A DNA stretch of 64,000 bases from Lachnospiraceae bacterium (GCA_017546025.1 JAFYYS010000023.1:1-64000), one strand, 5' to 3'. Numbered from the stretch's first letter, positions 29,189 to 38,088 are shown. Notes: generated by a model not told the origin, from the sequence alone. Translations and numbers: made by a program.

Positions 29189-30514
29189 TTATGCGTTGGT
29201 CAGGTTTCTGCGGTCGATGACACGCTTTGCCTTGCCCTCGGAACGGGGCAGCGACTTCGGTGCAACAAGCGTAATCTTGGCGGCAATGCCGACAACGGAC
29301 TTAATCCGCTCTGCAATTGTGTTCTTGAGGTCCTCAATATCGCTGACCTTATCGGTGAACATCTCCTCGGAAAGCTCAACCTGAACCTCGAGCTTATCGG
29401 TGGAGTTCACACGGTCAACAATCAGGCAGTAGAACGGAGCAACGCCCTCAAGGCCGACAAGACAGGTCTCAATCTGGCTCGGGAATACATTGACACCGCG
29501 GATGACGAGCATGTCATCGGTACGGCCGGTCAGACGGCTGATCCGGTGGAACGTACGTCCGCAGGCACAGGGCTCTTCGATGATGGAGCAGATATCGTGT
29601 GTCCGGTAACGGAGCATCGGCATTCCGGTCTTGGTGATTGTGGTAAATACCAACTCGCCTTTTTGTCCGTTCGGAAGAGGCTCGCCGGTTTCGGGATCGA
29701 TGATTTCCACGATGACATGGTCTTCATTAACGTGCATGCCGTGCTTCTCAAGGCACTCAAAGGCAACGCCGGGGCCGCCGATTTCGGTCAGGCCGTAGAT
29801 GTCGCATGCATCGAAATCGAAGAGCTCCTCGAGGTGCTGACGCATTTCCTCAGTCCAGGGTTCTGCACCGAACACACCGGACTTCAGCTTTACTTTGTCA
29901 AGAAGTCCTGCTTCCTTTAAGGTCTCGCCGAGATAGGTTGCATAGGAAGGGGTGCAGCAAAGCATCGTTGCGCCGAGCTCGGTCATCATCATCATCTGAC
30001 GCTGCGTGTTTCCGGCAGACATCGGGATAACGGTGGCACCGATTGCGGAAGCGCCGTAATGTGCGCCGAGACCGCCGGTGAACAGGCCGTAGCCGTAGCA
30101 GACCTGGATGACATCGTCCGCATCGCCGCCGGCTGCCGTAAGGGAACGGGCAACCATTTCGGTCCATACATCAATATCATTCTGGGTATAACCGGTAACA
30201 ATCGGCTTTCCGGTTGTTCCCGAGGAACCCTGGATGCGTACGATATCGGTGAGTTTCGCGGCAAGCAGTCCGTAAGGGAACTCGTCACGAAGGTCGGTCT
30301 TTTCGGTGAAGGGCAGCTTCTTTAAATCGTCAATGGTCTGAATGTCTTCGGGCTTAACACCCATTTCATCCATGCGCTTGCGATAAAGCGGTACGTTCTC
30401 ATACTCAAGCTTTACCGTGGCACGGAGGCGTTCGTTTTGGAGCTCACGAAGTTTTGCGCGGTCCATGCACTCGATGGCGGGGCTCCAGATTTTGTGGATT
30501 TTCTCCTGTCTCAT
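29189..30514 (-). CDS. paaK: phenylacetate-CoA ligase
   Basis: A 441-residue adenylate-forming enzyme that activates phenylacetate (or a related aryl acid such as indoleacetate) to its CoA thioester. It has the AMP/P-loop motif QGSSGTTGKP, YGLTEIGGPGVAFE, YRTHDI, and GRTDDMLVIRGVNVFPSQIE of the C-terminal domain. I set the start at 30514 because GGGAGG lies 5 bases before that ATG; the longer frame runs back into the T-box. The T-box suggests induction when charged tRNA-Phe is low. Aryl-acid formation in amino-acid fermentation is the likely context. Confidence 0.93.
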   Translation of the reverse strand: MRQEKIHKIWSPAIECMDRAKLRELQNERLRATVKLEYENVPLYRKRMDEMGVKPEDIQTIDDLKKLPFTEKTDLRDEFPYGLLAAKLTDIVRIQGSSGTTGKPIVTGYTQNDIDVWTEMVARSLTAAGGDADDVIQVCYGYGLFTGGLGAHYGASAIGATVIPMSAGNTQRQMMMMTELGATMLCCTPSYATYLGETLKEAGLLDKVKLKSGVFGAEPWTEEMRQHLEELFDFDACDIYGLTEIGGPGVAFECLEKHGMHVNEDHVIVEIIDPETGEPLPNGQKGELVFTTITKTGMPMLRYRTHDICSIIEEPCACGRTFHRISRLTGRTDDMLVIRGVNVFPSQIETCLVGLEGVAPFYCLIVDRVNSTDKLEVQVELSEEMFTDKVSDIEDLKNTIAERIKSVVGIAAKITLVAPKSLPRSEGKAKRVIDRRNLTNA

Positions 30515-30559
30515 AATAACCTCCCGGGTAATAAAATGATTTTTTCCCTGAGGATGAGT

Positions 30560-30594
30560 AAAAAAATAGCCCATCCTCTTCATAGAGGACGAGC
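30560..30594 (-). terminator. T-box-controlled terminator
   Basis: On the minus strand an 11-bp stem (30584-30594 with 30569-30579), an ATGA loop, then TATTTTTTT. Its 5' arm follows the T-box sequence and competes with the antiterminator. Confidence 0.9.
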
Positions 30595-30823
30595 GATTGA
30601 CCCGTGGTACCACCTCAATTCAGTATGCCAGGCATACCCTCTTTCGGGTACGGAAAATATACCCTATCGCGATAACGGACGCACCCGGCGATGCCTACTT
30701 AGTAAGACTGTTCAACACGCTGCTCTCGGGAGGAATTCGGAAGGTCTTCGATGCCGGCTTACACCAAACCCGGCTCGCTGGGAGGGAAAACTTGTTTCGT
30801 ACTGGTTCCCGGTCGTTGCATTT
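30560..30823 (-). promoter_or_regulatory. T-box riboswitch leader, probable Phe specifier
   Basis: The minus-strand leader of paaK has the T-box core AGGTGGTACCACGG (30602-30615) followed by an 11-bp terminator. Upstream is a Stem I with the distal CCGGG-TTTGGTG-AAGCCGG type element, an AGTA on the 5' side and GAA-TTC on the 3' side of the specifier loop. The candidate specifier TTC (30733-30735) reads phenylalanine. The T-box bulge UGGU would pair with an A-CCA tRNA end, which fits tRNA-Phe. Confidence 0.88.
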
Positions 30824-30829
30824 GTCAAA

Positions 30830-30858
30830 ACTATAATGCATCTTCTTTTTGCTGTCAA
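30830..30858 (-). promoter_or_regulatory. promoter of the T-box/paaK transcript
   Basis: Minus strand TTGACA (30853-30858), 17 bp, TATAGT (30830-30835). Confidence 0.9.
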
Positions 30859-31099
30859 GTTTTTTTTCAAAAAAAGCCCGATTGTTGACAAAAAGTCTAA
30901 AAACGGCATGAAACAAAAGCCCTTTTTGGACAAGTTTGCACAGAACGCTAAATCGTCCCCGTCATTCTTCGGCAAAAGGGAGAAATTTGTCGAAAAGCCT
31001 TGTATTTGCTGTATTTTCAGTATATGATTGCAGATGAAACAAAGGACAGAGCCGGGCAAGCGTAATAGGCGGCTCAAAACATATACGGAGGAGTTCATC

Positions 31100-31594
31100 A
31101 TGAATACCAAGAAGGTTGCTGAAGAAGTAAAGGTTGCTGCAGCAGAGACCGCTAAGAAGGCTGCTGCCGTAAAGAAGAACGTTGAGAAGGCTGCTGAGCC
31201 GGCTGTTAAGGCTGTTAAGAAGGCTGCAGAGCCCGCTGTTAAGGCTGTTAAGAAGACTGCAGAGCCCGCTGTTAAGGCTGTTAAGAAGACTGCAGAGCCT
31301 GCCGTTAAGGCTGCCAAGAAGGCTGCTGAGCCGGCTGCCAAGGCTGTTAAGAAGGCTGCTGACGATGCCAAGAAGACCGTTGCAAAGGCTGTTAAGAAGG
31401 AAGCTGCTGCTAACGTAGTTCTTCAGTTCGCAGGCAAGGAAGTTGCCATGAAGGACGTACTTGAGGCTGCAAAGAAGGCTTATGCCGCTGAGAACAAGGC
31501 TGCCATCAAGGACATCACGCTCTATGTTAAGCCCGAAGACAACGCTGCTTACTATGTAGTAAACGGCGACATCACCGGCAAGATCGAGCTGTAA
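31100..31594 (+). CDS. DUF6465-family protein with Ala/Lys repeats
   Basis: A 164-residue protein. Residues ~30-84 are five tandem 11-residue repeats of the form KAAEPAVKAVK, giving a very basic histone H1-like or PHA-granule-like helix. The C-terminal ~60 residues (VVLQFAGKEVAMKDVLEAAK; DITLYVKPEDNAAYYVVNG) form the compact DUF6465 domain known from Lachnospiraceae. The ATG has CGGAGGAG upstream. By composition it may bind DNA or RNA; that is inference. It stands alone, with a strong terminator downstream. Confidence 0.82.
   Translation: MNTKKVAEEVKVAAAETAKKAAAVKKNVEKAAEPAVKAVKKAAEPAVKAVKKTAEPAVKAVKKTAEPAVKAAKKAAEPAAKAVKKAADDAKKTVAKAVKKEAAANVVLQFAGKEVAMKDVLEAAKKAYAAENKAAIKDITLYVKPEDNAAYYVVNGDITGKIEL
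31187..31351 (+). repeat. five tandem 33-bp coding repeats
   Basis: The DNA behind the KAAEPAVKAVK repeats is also highly conserved, with GCTGTTAAGGCTGTTAAGAA recurring. The array is recent or homogenised and may vary in copy number between strains. Confidence 0.85.
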
Positions 31595-31615
31595 TTTCCA
31601 AAACGTTTATAAAGA

Positions 31616-31660
31616 GGCTCCGTTACTTTCCGATTGGAAGGCAGCGGGGTTTCTTTTTTT
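31616..31660 (+). terminator. intrinsic terminator
   Basis: CCGTT-ACTTTCC, loop GATT, GGAAGGC-AGCGG, then a TTTCTTTTTTT tract. Confidence 0.82.
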
Positions 31661-31755
31661 GTGGAGAGAGTGTGACATTTTCCTTTGAAATATTGAATTT
31701 CATATGGTGATGTGATACAGTAACAAGAGGATGCAGTATGCTTTTAGGAGGCTCT

Positions 31756-32235
31756 ATGAGGAAGATTGTCCTGTCCATTCTGGTGGAGAACACCGCCGGC
31801 GTTCTTGCGCGGACTTCCGGGCTTTTCTCCCGCCGCGGGTATAACATCGCCAGCCTTTCGGTAGGCGAGACGGAGGACCCGAGCATCAGCCGCATGACGG
31901 TTGTTGCAAGCGGAGAAGAGGAAACGCTCAGCCAGATTGTCAAGCAGCTTATGAAATTAGAGGACGTCATTTCCGTTCGGGAACTGGAGCCGGAGCATTC
32001 GGTCTGCTGCGAGCTGTTGCTTCTTAAGGTGGATACCGCGGATGCGGATAAGCGGAAGGAAGCGCTTGCGATAGCGGAGAGGACCGATGCCAAGGTCGTT
32101 GACGTGTCTCCTGAAAACATGATGCTCCGTCTTACGGGAGAACCTGCAAAACTCGATGATTTCATCGCCGGGTTCTCGGATTTCAAAATACTGGAGCTGG
32201 TCCGCACCGGTCTGACCGGGCTGAGCCGTTCCTAG
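31756..32235 (+). CDS. ilvN: acetolactate synthase small (regulatory) subunit
   Basis: A 159-residue regulatory partner of IlvB in branched-chain amino-acid synthesis. The N-terminal ACT domain (KIVLSILVENTAGVLARTSG, GLFSRRGYNIASLSVGETED) binds valine for feedback inhibition, and the C-terminal half is the usual ALS_ss_C fold. AGGAGG at 31746-31751 fits the ATG at 31756 and not the one at 31738. The catalytic ilvB is not adjacent, so the gene is separated from its partner here. Confidence 0.93.
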   Translation: MRKIVLSILVENTAGVLARTSGLFSRRGYNIASLSVGETEDPSISRMTVVASGEEETLSQIVKQLMKLEDVISVRELEPEHSVCCELLLLKVDTADADKRKEALAIAERTDAKVVDVSPENMMLRLTGEPAKLDDFIAGFSDFKILELVRTGLTGLSRS

Positions 32236-32260
32236 AATCGAAAGGAGAAGTGTTTTAGTT

Positions 32261-32743
32261 ATGTTCAAGGAATTCAAGAAGTTCATTATGCGTGGTAACA
32301 TGATTGATCTTGCCGTAGGTATGATCATCGGCGCTTCTTTCAGTGCAATCATCACCGCGCTTGTTAACAACGTGCTGATGCCGGTAATCGGCGCACTGAC
32401 CGGTGGGAAGGCAAACTTCACCGATGCTTTCTGCATTTTGAAAGAGCCCGCAACCATTCCGGATGGCTTTGACAAGTCCGTCATGACACTTGAGAACTAC
32501 CAGGGCGCAGGCTACATCTGCCTCGGATACGGCGCATTTGTTACCGCCATCATCAGCTTCCTGCTCGTTGCACTTTGCCTGTTCTTCGTTGTAAAGGCAT
32601 TCAACAAGGCACAGAGCCTTACGAAGAAGGAAGAGGCTCCTGCCGCTCCGACCACGAAGGTTTGTCCTTTCTGTAAGTCCGAGATCAGCATTGAAGCAAC
32701 CCGTTGCCCTCACTGCACATCCGAATTGCCGAAAGAGGAATAA
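32261..32743 (+). CDS. mscL: large-conductance mechanosensitive channel with C-terminal zinc ribbon
   Basis: A 160-residue channel that opens under hypo-osmotic stress. The N-terminal amphipathic helix and TM1 (FIMRGNMIDLAVGMIIGASF), the periplasmic loop and TM2 are normal for MscL. After the cytoplasmic helix a short zinc-ribbon CPFCKSEISIEATRCPHC (two CxxC pairs) replaces the usual C-terminal bundle end. The ribbon is presumably cytoplasmic and might gate or localise the pentamer; its role is unknown. It follows ilvN by 25 bp, and the SleB-like gene follows 12 bp later. Confidence 0.95.
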   Translation: MFKEFKKFIMRGNMIDLAVGMIIGASFSAIITALVNNVLMPVIGALTGGKANFTDAFCILKEPATIPDGFDKSVMTLENYQGAGYICLGYGAFVTAIISFLLVALCLFFVVKAFNKAQSLTKKEEAPAAPTTKVCPFCKSEISIEATRCPHCTSELPKEE

Positions 32744-32755
32744 TCCGTTTTTTGT

Positions 32756-33925
32756 ATGAGTAAAACCAAGTCAAAAACTTTATTTGCGATTGCGTTCGCA
32801 GCGGGAATCGGTGCTGTGATTGCTGCCGCAAACATTTGGCCGACACCCGAACCGACCGAGGAACCGACGCCCGAGCCGACCGAAGAACCGACGGAAACGC
32901 CGACTCCGGAACCGACGGCAACGCCCACTCCGACGCCGAAGCCGACGTCCAAGCCGACGGCAACTCCCAAACCGACCCCTAAACCTACTGCGACGCCGAC
33001 ACCGAAGCCTACGCCGAAACCGACGGCGACACCGATACCGAAGCCGACCGCAGTGCCGACGCCCACAACGGAAGCGGCTGCGACTCCGACTGCGGTAGCA
33101 ACACCGACGCAAAAGCCCACTTCCACGCCGACTCCGACTGCAGAAGCAACGCCGACACAAAAGCCGACAGCGACGCCTACCACGGCGCCGACGACGTACA
33201 CATTTACCGATATGGACAAGACGATGACAGTCGTCTCCACGGTTAACGTGCGTGACCTGCCGAACTCAAACAACGGTAAAGTCATCGGGCAGTTCCAGAC
33301 CGGTGCGACGGTACATGTCACCGGCAAATGCAACGAAGCCAACTGGTACCGCGTCGATTATAACGGTGGCATCGGATATTGCTTCTGCGACTATCTGACG
33401 ACGGGAGAGAGCTCGATGGTGCCGCGGGATGCGAGTGAAGAGGCTTTGCTGACGGCACTGATCTTCTCCGAGTCGGATGACTGGTTCATCGACCAGTTAT
33501 GCACCGGCCAGGTCGTCAAGAACCGCATGTACCAAAGCGGCAAATCCATGTACGACGTCATCTATGCCACGAGCCAGTTTTCCGTGACATATCCGAGGAA
33601 TGCGCCCTGTGCTTTCTCCAAGGCATACTATAACTGGATCAACAACACCTACGAAAAGGGCGGCTGGTACGAAAAGCGCATTGTCAGCGCCAACAAGGCT
33701 GCAAAGCAGATTCTTGCGAAGGACCTGACCTGGGGAGAACTGTACGATTCCGGACACGCGCATGATTTCACGGGCGGCGCGGATCAGCATGACCGTAACT
33801 CCCGGTTCAGCTACATGTATTTCCGCATGTATAACGCGAACTCCCAGGCAAGCCAGAACTTTGCTGCATCCCAGAAGGAGTATTTCCTGATGGGAGACTC
33901 CATTTTCAGCTCCGGTAACCGGTGA
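32756..33925 (+). CDS. SleB-type cell-wall hydrolase with SH3 domain
   Basis: A 389-residue surface protein. A short signal/anchor (~8-27) is followed by ~120 residues of Pro-Thr-x repeats spanning the wall, a bacterial SH3 domain at ~155-215 ([20 protein letters not shown]), and a C-terminal hydrolase domain ([43 protein letters not shown]) like SleB/CwlJ hydrolase_2. The Glu in IFSES is the likely catalytic acid. No good ribosome site precedes the ATG; mscL ends 13 bases before, so translational coupling is likely. Confidence 0.85.
   Translation: MSKTKSKTLFAIAFAAGIGAVIAAANIWPTPEPTEEPTPEPTEEPTETPTPEPTATPTPTPKPTSKPTATPKPTPKPTATPTPKPTPKPTATPIPKPTAVPTPTTEAAATPTAVATPTQKPTSTPTPTAEATPTQKPTATPTTAPTTYTFTDMDKTMTVVSTVNVRDLPNSNNGKVIGQFQTGATVHVTGKCNEANWYRVDYNGGIGYCFCDYLTTGESSMVPRDASEEALLTALIFSESDDWFIDQLCTGQVVKNRMYQSGKSMYDVIYATSQFSVTYPRNAPCAFSKAYYNWINNTYEKGGWYEKRIVSANKAAKQILAKDLTWGELYDSGHAHDFTGGADQHDRNSRFSYMYFRMYNANSQASQNFAASQKEYFLMGDSIFSSGNR
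32838..33195 (+). repeat. degenerate Pro-Thr coding repeat
   Basis: A CCGACN-based repeat encodes the PTx linker of the hydrolase. Comparable tracts lie in the PIG-L gene (~20672-20752) and in the gene at 50879 (~51018-51112). Confidence 0.8.
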
Positions 33926-33942
33926 CATCAAGGAGAAAACGG

Positions 33943-35160
33943 ATGAAGAATAAGCGTGTGATTATCATACTTGTAATGTGCGTCTGTGCAGTGATAGCAT
34001 GGGGCTTTTTGATGGTTACTGTTCTCGGAGGAAAGAAGAACAAAACAGACGCGGATGCAAAGAAGAAAGACGACAGGGAAGCGTCCCCGCAGAAAATGAA
34101 AGTGTGGGCGTTGAGCGAACTGTATTATAACGGGGAAAAGGGAATTTCTTTTGAGACGGATGCCCAGGGCAGGGTTGTGAAAGCAATCTATGCAGAAGCA
34201 GATGTCGTATACGGTTTTGAATATATCTATCAGGATGGAGAGCCAATCACCCGTGTCACAAAAAATGAAGAAAAACAAAAGATTGTAAGGGAATACAATT
34301 CCAAAGGCAATCTGCTTAAACAGGAGGAGTATGCTGTCTATAGAGATGACCCGGGGGTGGCCGTTTTCTTCCCCGATGGCAGTGATTATCATATGCGGGA
34401 CCTTGTGTTTGATGAAAGAGGAAATCGAATTCTGGAAGAGAATTATTATCCTGACGGAAGTGTGGAGACCTCATACGAGAGCAAGTATGATAAAAACGGA
34501 TACCGTATTTCTTATATCATCAAAAAATACAGAGACGGACAAGAGACTGTTACGGAAAAAGAACATGTGGAACTGGATTCAAGCGGAAGACTGCTCCGAA
34601 AATTTGATGATGACGGACAATTGACCGATGAAGTCAATTACTTCGATGACGGCCGCCGCGTGGAAACATGTTTTGCATATGACGGTCAAAAGAACCGTGA
34701 GTACCAATATGACAGTAAGGGTAACTTAATCAGACATACGATGTATACAGAAGGAGAAATCGGCAGAGTTCTTTCATACGAGTATCAGAAGACAGAAAAC
34801 GGATATAAGATGATTGAAACATACGAGGATTTTCCTGACGGACCTTTTAGGACTACTGAAACGGAATATGATCTTGACGGAAATGTAGTATACAGGCATG
34901 AAAGCGACCGAATATACTCTGAATACGCGGTTAAAGATGATTCGGGACGAATCATTCGGACTGAGCAGCGATTTGATGACGGAAGTGTGAGAATTCAAAC
35001 CTCAACGGAATACGACGAATACGGCAATCGTATAGCACTATCGAATTACGGCAGATACGAATGGAAGTACACCGAAACAGAGATTACGAAAGAAATGGCA
35101 GAGGAAAATGCCAGGTTCTTTTTTGATGATGAGTTATATCGTTGGACTGTTTACTATTAA
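33943..35160 (+). CDS. membrane-anchored YD-repeat protein 1
   Basis: A 405-residue protein with one N-terminal membrane helix (RVIIILVMCVCAVIAWGFLMV), a charged linker, and a long extracytoplasmic region of degenerate YD/RHS-like units: YNSKGN, YDKNGY, YDSKGN, YDLDGN, YDEYGN. It is paralogous to the genes at 39118 and 40439 in architecture. AAGGAG lies ahead of the ATG at 33943. Its codon use is more A/T-rich than its neighbours. Binding or wall-display roles are plausible, but no enzymatic motif is seen. Confidence 0.8.
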   Translation: MKNKRVIIILVMCVCAVIAWGFLMVTVLGGKKNKTDADAKKKDDREASPQKMKVWALSELYYNGEKGISFETDAQGRVVKAIYAEADVVYGFEYIYQDGEPITRVTKNEEKQKIVREYNSKGNLLKQEEYAVYRDDPGVAVFFPDGSDYHMRDLVFDERGNRILEENYYPDGSVETSYESKYDKNGYRISYIIKKYRDGQETVTEKEHVELDSSGRLLRKFDDDGQLTDEVNYFDDGRRVETCFAYDGQKNREYQYDSKGNLIRHTMYTEGEIGRVLSYEYQKTENGYKMIETYEDFPDGPFRTTETEYDLDGNVVYRHESDRIYSEYAVKDDSGRIIRTEQRFDDGSVRIQTSTEYDEYGNRIALSNYGRYEWKYTETEITKEMAEENARFFFDDELYRWTVYY

Positions 35161-35587
35161 AAGAAAAAGGCAGAAACGAGTAAATTATATTGTCATCGCG
35201 ATTATCGGCGGCATTTTCGGTGAGGGAGCAGTATACCAGATTTTCAGCGGACTGGCGCAGCTGGTGTATATGGTTTGCCTGTACGGAGCCCTGCAGAGCC
35301 TTACGGAGGAAGATCTTCCTTCTCTGTCGAATAAATGGTCGCTTATGGGGAAGGGGGTAATCCTGATCTGCCTTTTCAAAACCGTTGCGGAAACGCTGGT
35401 AGCGATTGCCAAAAACGGTGATTCCTTGGAAGGTTACATGAATGCCTACAAGGTGGAACTGGCAGCGTATGTGGTTGCCTTTGTATTTTCCGTTATTGAA
35501 ATCGTTTTGCTGAAGAAAACAGCAGATGCTATCGGCGGTGTCGGGTACGAGGTATCCCTCGTCGATCATCGCTCTGACGAATACTAA
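35108..35587 (+). CDS. small polytopic membrane protein, unknown function
   Basis: A protein of up to 159 residues with about four hydrophobic segments (e.g. VNYIVIAIIGGIFGEGAVYQ; GVILICLFKTVAETLVAIA; LAAYVVAFVFSVIEIVLL). Its start lies inside the preceding YD-repeat gene (53-bp overlap). The ATG at 35108 has AGAGG only 3 bases away, and the ATGs at 35126 and 35129 are alternatives. A strong terminator follows at 35595. I do not recognise a family; the odd start might mean that the 5' end was lost by fusion with the YD gene. Confidence 0.6.
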   Translation: MPGSFLMMSYIVGLFTIKRKRQKRVNYIVIAIIGGIFGEGAVYQIFSGLAQLVYMVCLYGALQSLTEEDLPSLSNKWSLMGKGVILICLFKTVAETLVAIAKNGDSLEGYMNAYKVELAAYVVAFVFSVIEIVLLKKTADAIGGVGYEVSLVDHRSDEY

Positions 35588-35594
35588 ACGAAAA

Positions 35595-35626
35595 CCCGCG
35601 CCGGCGCTGTCCGGTGCGGGTTTTTT
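35595..35626 (+). terminator. intrinsic terminator
   Basis: A 10-bp GC-rich stem, 35595-35604 with 35611-35620 (one wobble), and T6. Confidence 0.92.
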
Positions 35627-35668
35627 ATGGCATTTGCCATAGGAAAATGTGACGTTCTTTTCGAAGAA

Positions 35669-35702
35669 ATCACTTGTATGAACTGTCGATAAGTGATATA
35701 TT
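35669..35702 (+). promoter_or_regulatory. pta promoter with an overlapping dyad
   Basis: TTGTAT (35674-35679), 17 bp, TATATT (35697-35702). ATCACTT (35669-35675) and its complement AAGTGAT (35691-35697) flank the spacer, touching both boxes like a repressor operator. Confidence 0.72.
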
Positions 35703-35763
35703 ATAAAGTTGGAAACAAATGACCGTTTATCGGCATGAAAAGATATGAAAGGAGTCAAGAATC

Positions 35764-36759
35764 ATGGGATTTATTGACAGAATCAAAGAAAGAGCAAAGC
35801 AGGACAAGAAGACGATTGTTCTGCCCGAGTCCATGGACAGAAGAACATGGGAAGCAGTGGAAATCATCCTGAAGGAAGGCATTGCGAATATCATCGTTCT
35901 CGGTACTCCCGAGGAGTGCGCAGAGAACAGCAAGGGTCTTGATGTTGCCGGCGCTACGGTAATCGATCCTCATACCGCTCCCGAGCTTCAGGCTTATATC
36001 GACAAGCTTGTTGAGCTTCGTCAGGCAAAGGGCATGACCCCCGAGGAAGCTAAGAAGCTCCTTACGACCGACTATATGTACTATGCATGCATGATGGTTA
36101 AGATGGGTGCGGCAGACGGCGTTGTATCCGGTGCCTGCCATTCGACCGCTAACACCCTTCGTCCGTCTCTTCAGATCATCAAGACGAAGCCCGGCACGAA
36201 GCTTGTATCCGCTTTCTTCATGATGATCGTTCCGAACTGCGAGTACGGTGCAGACGGCACGTTCCTGTTTGCCGATTCCGGTCTTGAGCAGAATCCCGAT
36301 CCGGAGAAGCTGGCCGCTATCGCCATCAGCTCCGCAGAGTCCTTCGAGCTTCTTGTTGAGAAGCAGGCTAAGGTTGCCATGCTCAGCCATTCCACCAAGG
36401 GCAGCGCAAAGCATGCCGATGTTGACAAGGTTCTTGCCGCTACCGCTATTGCAAAGGAACTTCGTCCTGACATCCTTTTGGACGGCGAGCTTCAGGCTGA
36501 TGCCGCTATGGTTCCTTCCGTAGGCGCTTCCAAGGCTCCGGGCAGCAACGTAGCAGGTCAGGCTAACGTTCTCGTATTCCCCGACCTTGATGCCGGTAAC
36601 ATCGGTTACAAGCTCGTTCAGAGACTTGCAAAGGCAGAAGCTTACGGCCCTATCACCCAGGGTATCGCTGCTCCGATCAACGACCTGTCCCGCGGCTGCA
36701 TCGCCGAGGATATCGTTGGTGTAGTTGCCATCACGGCTGTTCAGGCCATCGGCAAGTAA
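35764..36759 (+). CDS. pta: phosphate acetyltransferase
   Basis: A 331-residue enzyme converting acetyl-CoA and phosphate to acetyl phosphate. It is the short PTA_PTB form without the regulatory N-terminal domain of E. coli Pta. Landmarks are IVLPESMDRRTWEA, DGVVSGACHSTANTLRPSLQIIK, FADSGLEQNPDPEKLA and PGSNVAGQANVLVFPDLDAGNIGYK. With ackA downstream it forms the acetate/ATP route of fermentation. It has its own promoter, and GAAAGGAG precedes the ATG. Confidence 0.96.
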   Translation: MGFIDRIKERAKQDKKTIVLPESMDRRTWEAVEIILKEGIANIIVLGTPEECAENSKGLDVAGATVIDPHTAPELQAYIDKLVELRQAKGMTPEEAKKLLTTDYMYYACMMVKMGAADGVVSGACHSTANTLRPSLQIIKTKPGTKLVSAFFMMIVPNCEYGADGTFLFADSGLEQNPDPEKLAAIAISSAESFELLVEKQAKVAMLSHSTKGSAKHADVDKVLAATAIAKELRPDILLDGELQADAAMVPSVGASKAPGSNVAGQANVLVFPDLDAGNIGYKLVQRLAKAEAYGPITQGIAAPINDLSRGCIAEDIVGVVAITAVQAIGK

Positions 36760-36773
36760 TTCAGTGAATACAT

Positions 36774-36811
36774 AACGGCGGGCGACCTTAGCCGCCTGCC
36801 GTTTGATTTTT
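36774..36811 (+). terminator. hairpin with T tract between pta and ackA
   Basis: An 11-bp stem, 36774-36784 with 36793-36803 (one wobble), followed by TGATTTTTT that runs into the ackA ribosome site. It probably reduces, but does not stop, readthrough. Confidence 0.7.
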
Positions 36812-36822
36812 TAGGAGGAAAC

Positions 36823-38013
36823 ATGAAAGTATTGGTCATCAACTGCGGCAGCAGTTCCTTAAAGTATCAGCTGATTGACTCCGAGACCGAGCAGGCTCTG
36901 GCCGTTGGTCTTTGCGAGCGTATCGGCATTGACGGACGTCTGAAGCACACCCCCGCCGGCGGCGAGAAGGTTACGCTTGAGGATCCGCTTCCGAATCACG
37001 AAGTAGCCATCAAGAACGTGCTGGCAGCTCTCACGAATCCCGAGTACGGTGTCATCAAGGATCTCTCCGAGATCGGTGCCGTAGGTCACCGTGTCGTACA
37101 CGGCGGTGAGAAGTTCACGAAGTCCGTAATCATCAATGACGAAGTCATCGAAGGCATCAAGGAGTGCAGCGACCTCGCACCGCTTCACAACCCTGCAAAC
37201 CTGATCGGTATCGACGCCTGCATGAAGCTTATGCCCGGCGTTCCGGAGGTTGCCGTATTCGATACCGCATTCCATCAGACGATGCCGAAGGAAGCTTACC
37301 TTTACGGCATTCCTTATGAGTATTATGAGAAGTACAAGGTTCGCCGTTACGGTTTCCACGGCACCAGCCACAGCTACGTTAGTAAGCGTGCAATCGATAT
37401 TGCGAAGCTTGATCCGAATAACAGCAAGGTTATCGTATGCCACCTCGGAAACGGCGCTTCCATCAGCGCGGTATTGAACGGCAAGTCTGTTGATACCTCC
37501 ATGGGTCTTACCCCTCTTGAAGGTCTGATCATGGGTACCCGTTCCGGTGATATCGATCCGGCCATCATGGAATTTATCGCAGGCAAGGAAAAGCTTGATC
37601 TTGCAGGCGTTATGAACGTTCTCAACAAGAAGTCCGGCGTATTCGGCATGTCCGGTGTTTCGTCCGACTTCCGTGACCTTGATGCTGCTGCCAACGAAGG
37701 CAACGAGCTTGCAAAGAACGCCGTAAACGGTTTCGTTTACCGCGTTGCCAAGTATGTAGGTGCTTATGCGGCTGCCATGAACGGTGTGGATGCGATCGCA
37801 TTTACCGCAGGCGTAGGTGAGAACGACAAGAAGGTTCGTAAGGCAATCTGTGAGCACTTCGGATTCCTCGGCATCAAAATTGATGACGAGAAGAACAGCA
37901 TCCGCGGTGAGGAAGTCATCATTTCGACGCCCGACAGCAAGGTTAAGGTTCTCGTAATCCCGACCAACGAAGAGCTTGCCATCTGCCGCGAAACGGTTGC
38001 GCTTTGCAAGTAG
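36823..38013 (+). CDS. ackA: acetate kinase
   Basis: A 396-residue ASKHA-fold enzyme making ATP and acetate from acetyl phosphate. [19 protein letters not shown] is the phosphate-binding signature; the other landmarks are [25 protein letters not shown] with the catalytic His, and GVGEN near the C-terminus. TTAGGAGG precedes the ATG. The gene lies in the pta operon and ends at the strong terminator at 38030. Confidence 0.97.
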   Translation: MKVLVINCGSSSLKYQLIDSETEQALAVGLCERIGIDGRLKHTPAGGEKVTLEDPLPNHEVAIKNVLAALTNPEYGVIKDLSEIGAVGHRVVHGGEKFTKSVIINDEVIEGIKECSDLAPLHNPANLIGIDACMKLMPGVPEVAVFDTAFHQTMPKEAYLYGIPYEYYEKYKVRRYGFHGTSHSYVSKRAIDIAKLDPNNSKVIVCHLGNGASISAVLNGKSVDTSMGLTPLEGLIMGTRSGDIDPAIMEFIAGKEKLDLAGVMNVLNKKSGVFGMSGVSSDFRDLDAAANEGNELAKNAVNGFVYRVAKYVGAYAAAMNGVDAIAFTAGVGENDKKVRKAICEHFGFLGIKIDDEKNSIRGEEVIISTPDSKVKVLVIPTNEELAICRETVALCK

Positions 38014-38029
38014 TTTCAGGGAACAATAT

Positions 38030-38063
38030 GCGGCAGGGTTCTGAAGAATCCTGCCGCTTTTTT
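38030..38063 (+). terminator. strong terminator after ackA
   Basis: The stem GCGGCAGG...CCTGCCGC (38030-38037 with 38050-38057) is extendable inward and followed by T6. The next start codon lies 26 bases after the T run. Confidence 0.92.
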
Positions 38064-38088
38064 AAAACTTTTTTTGGGGGAAAAAGCA

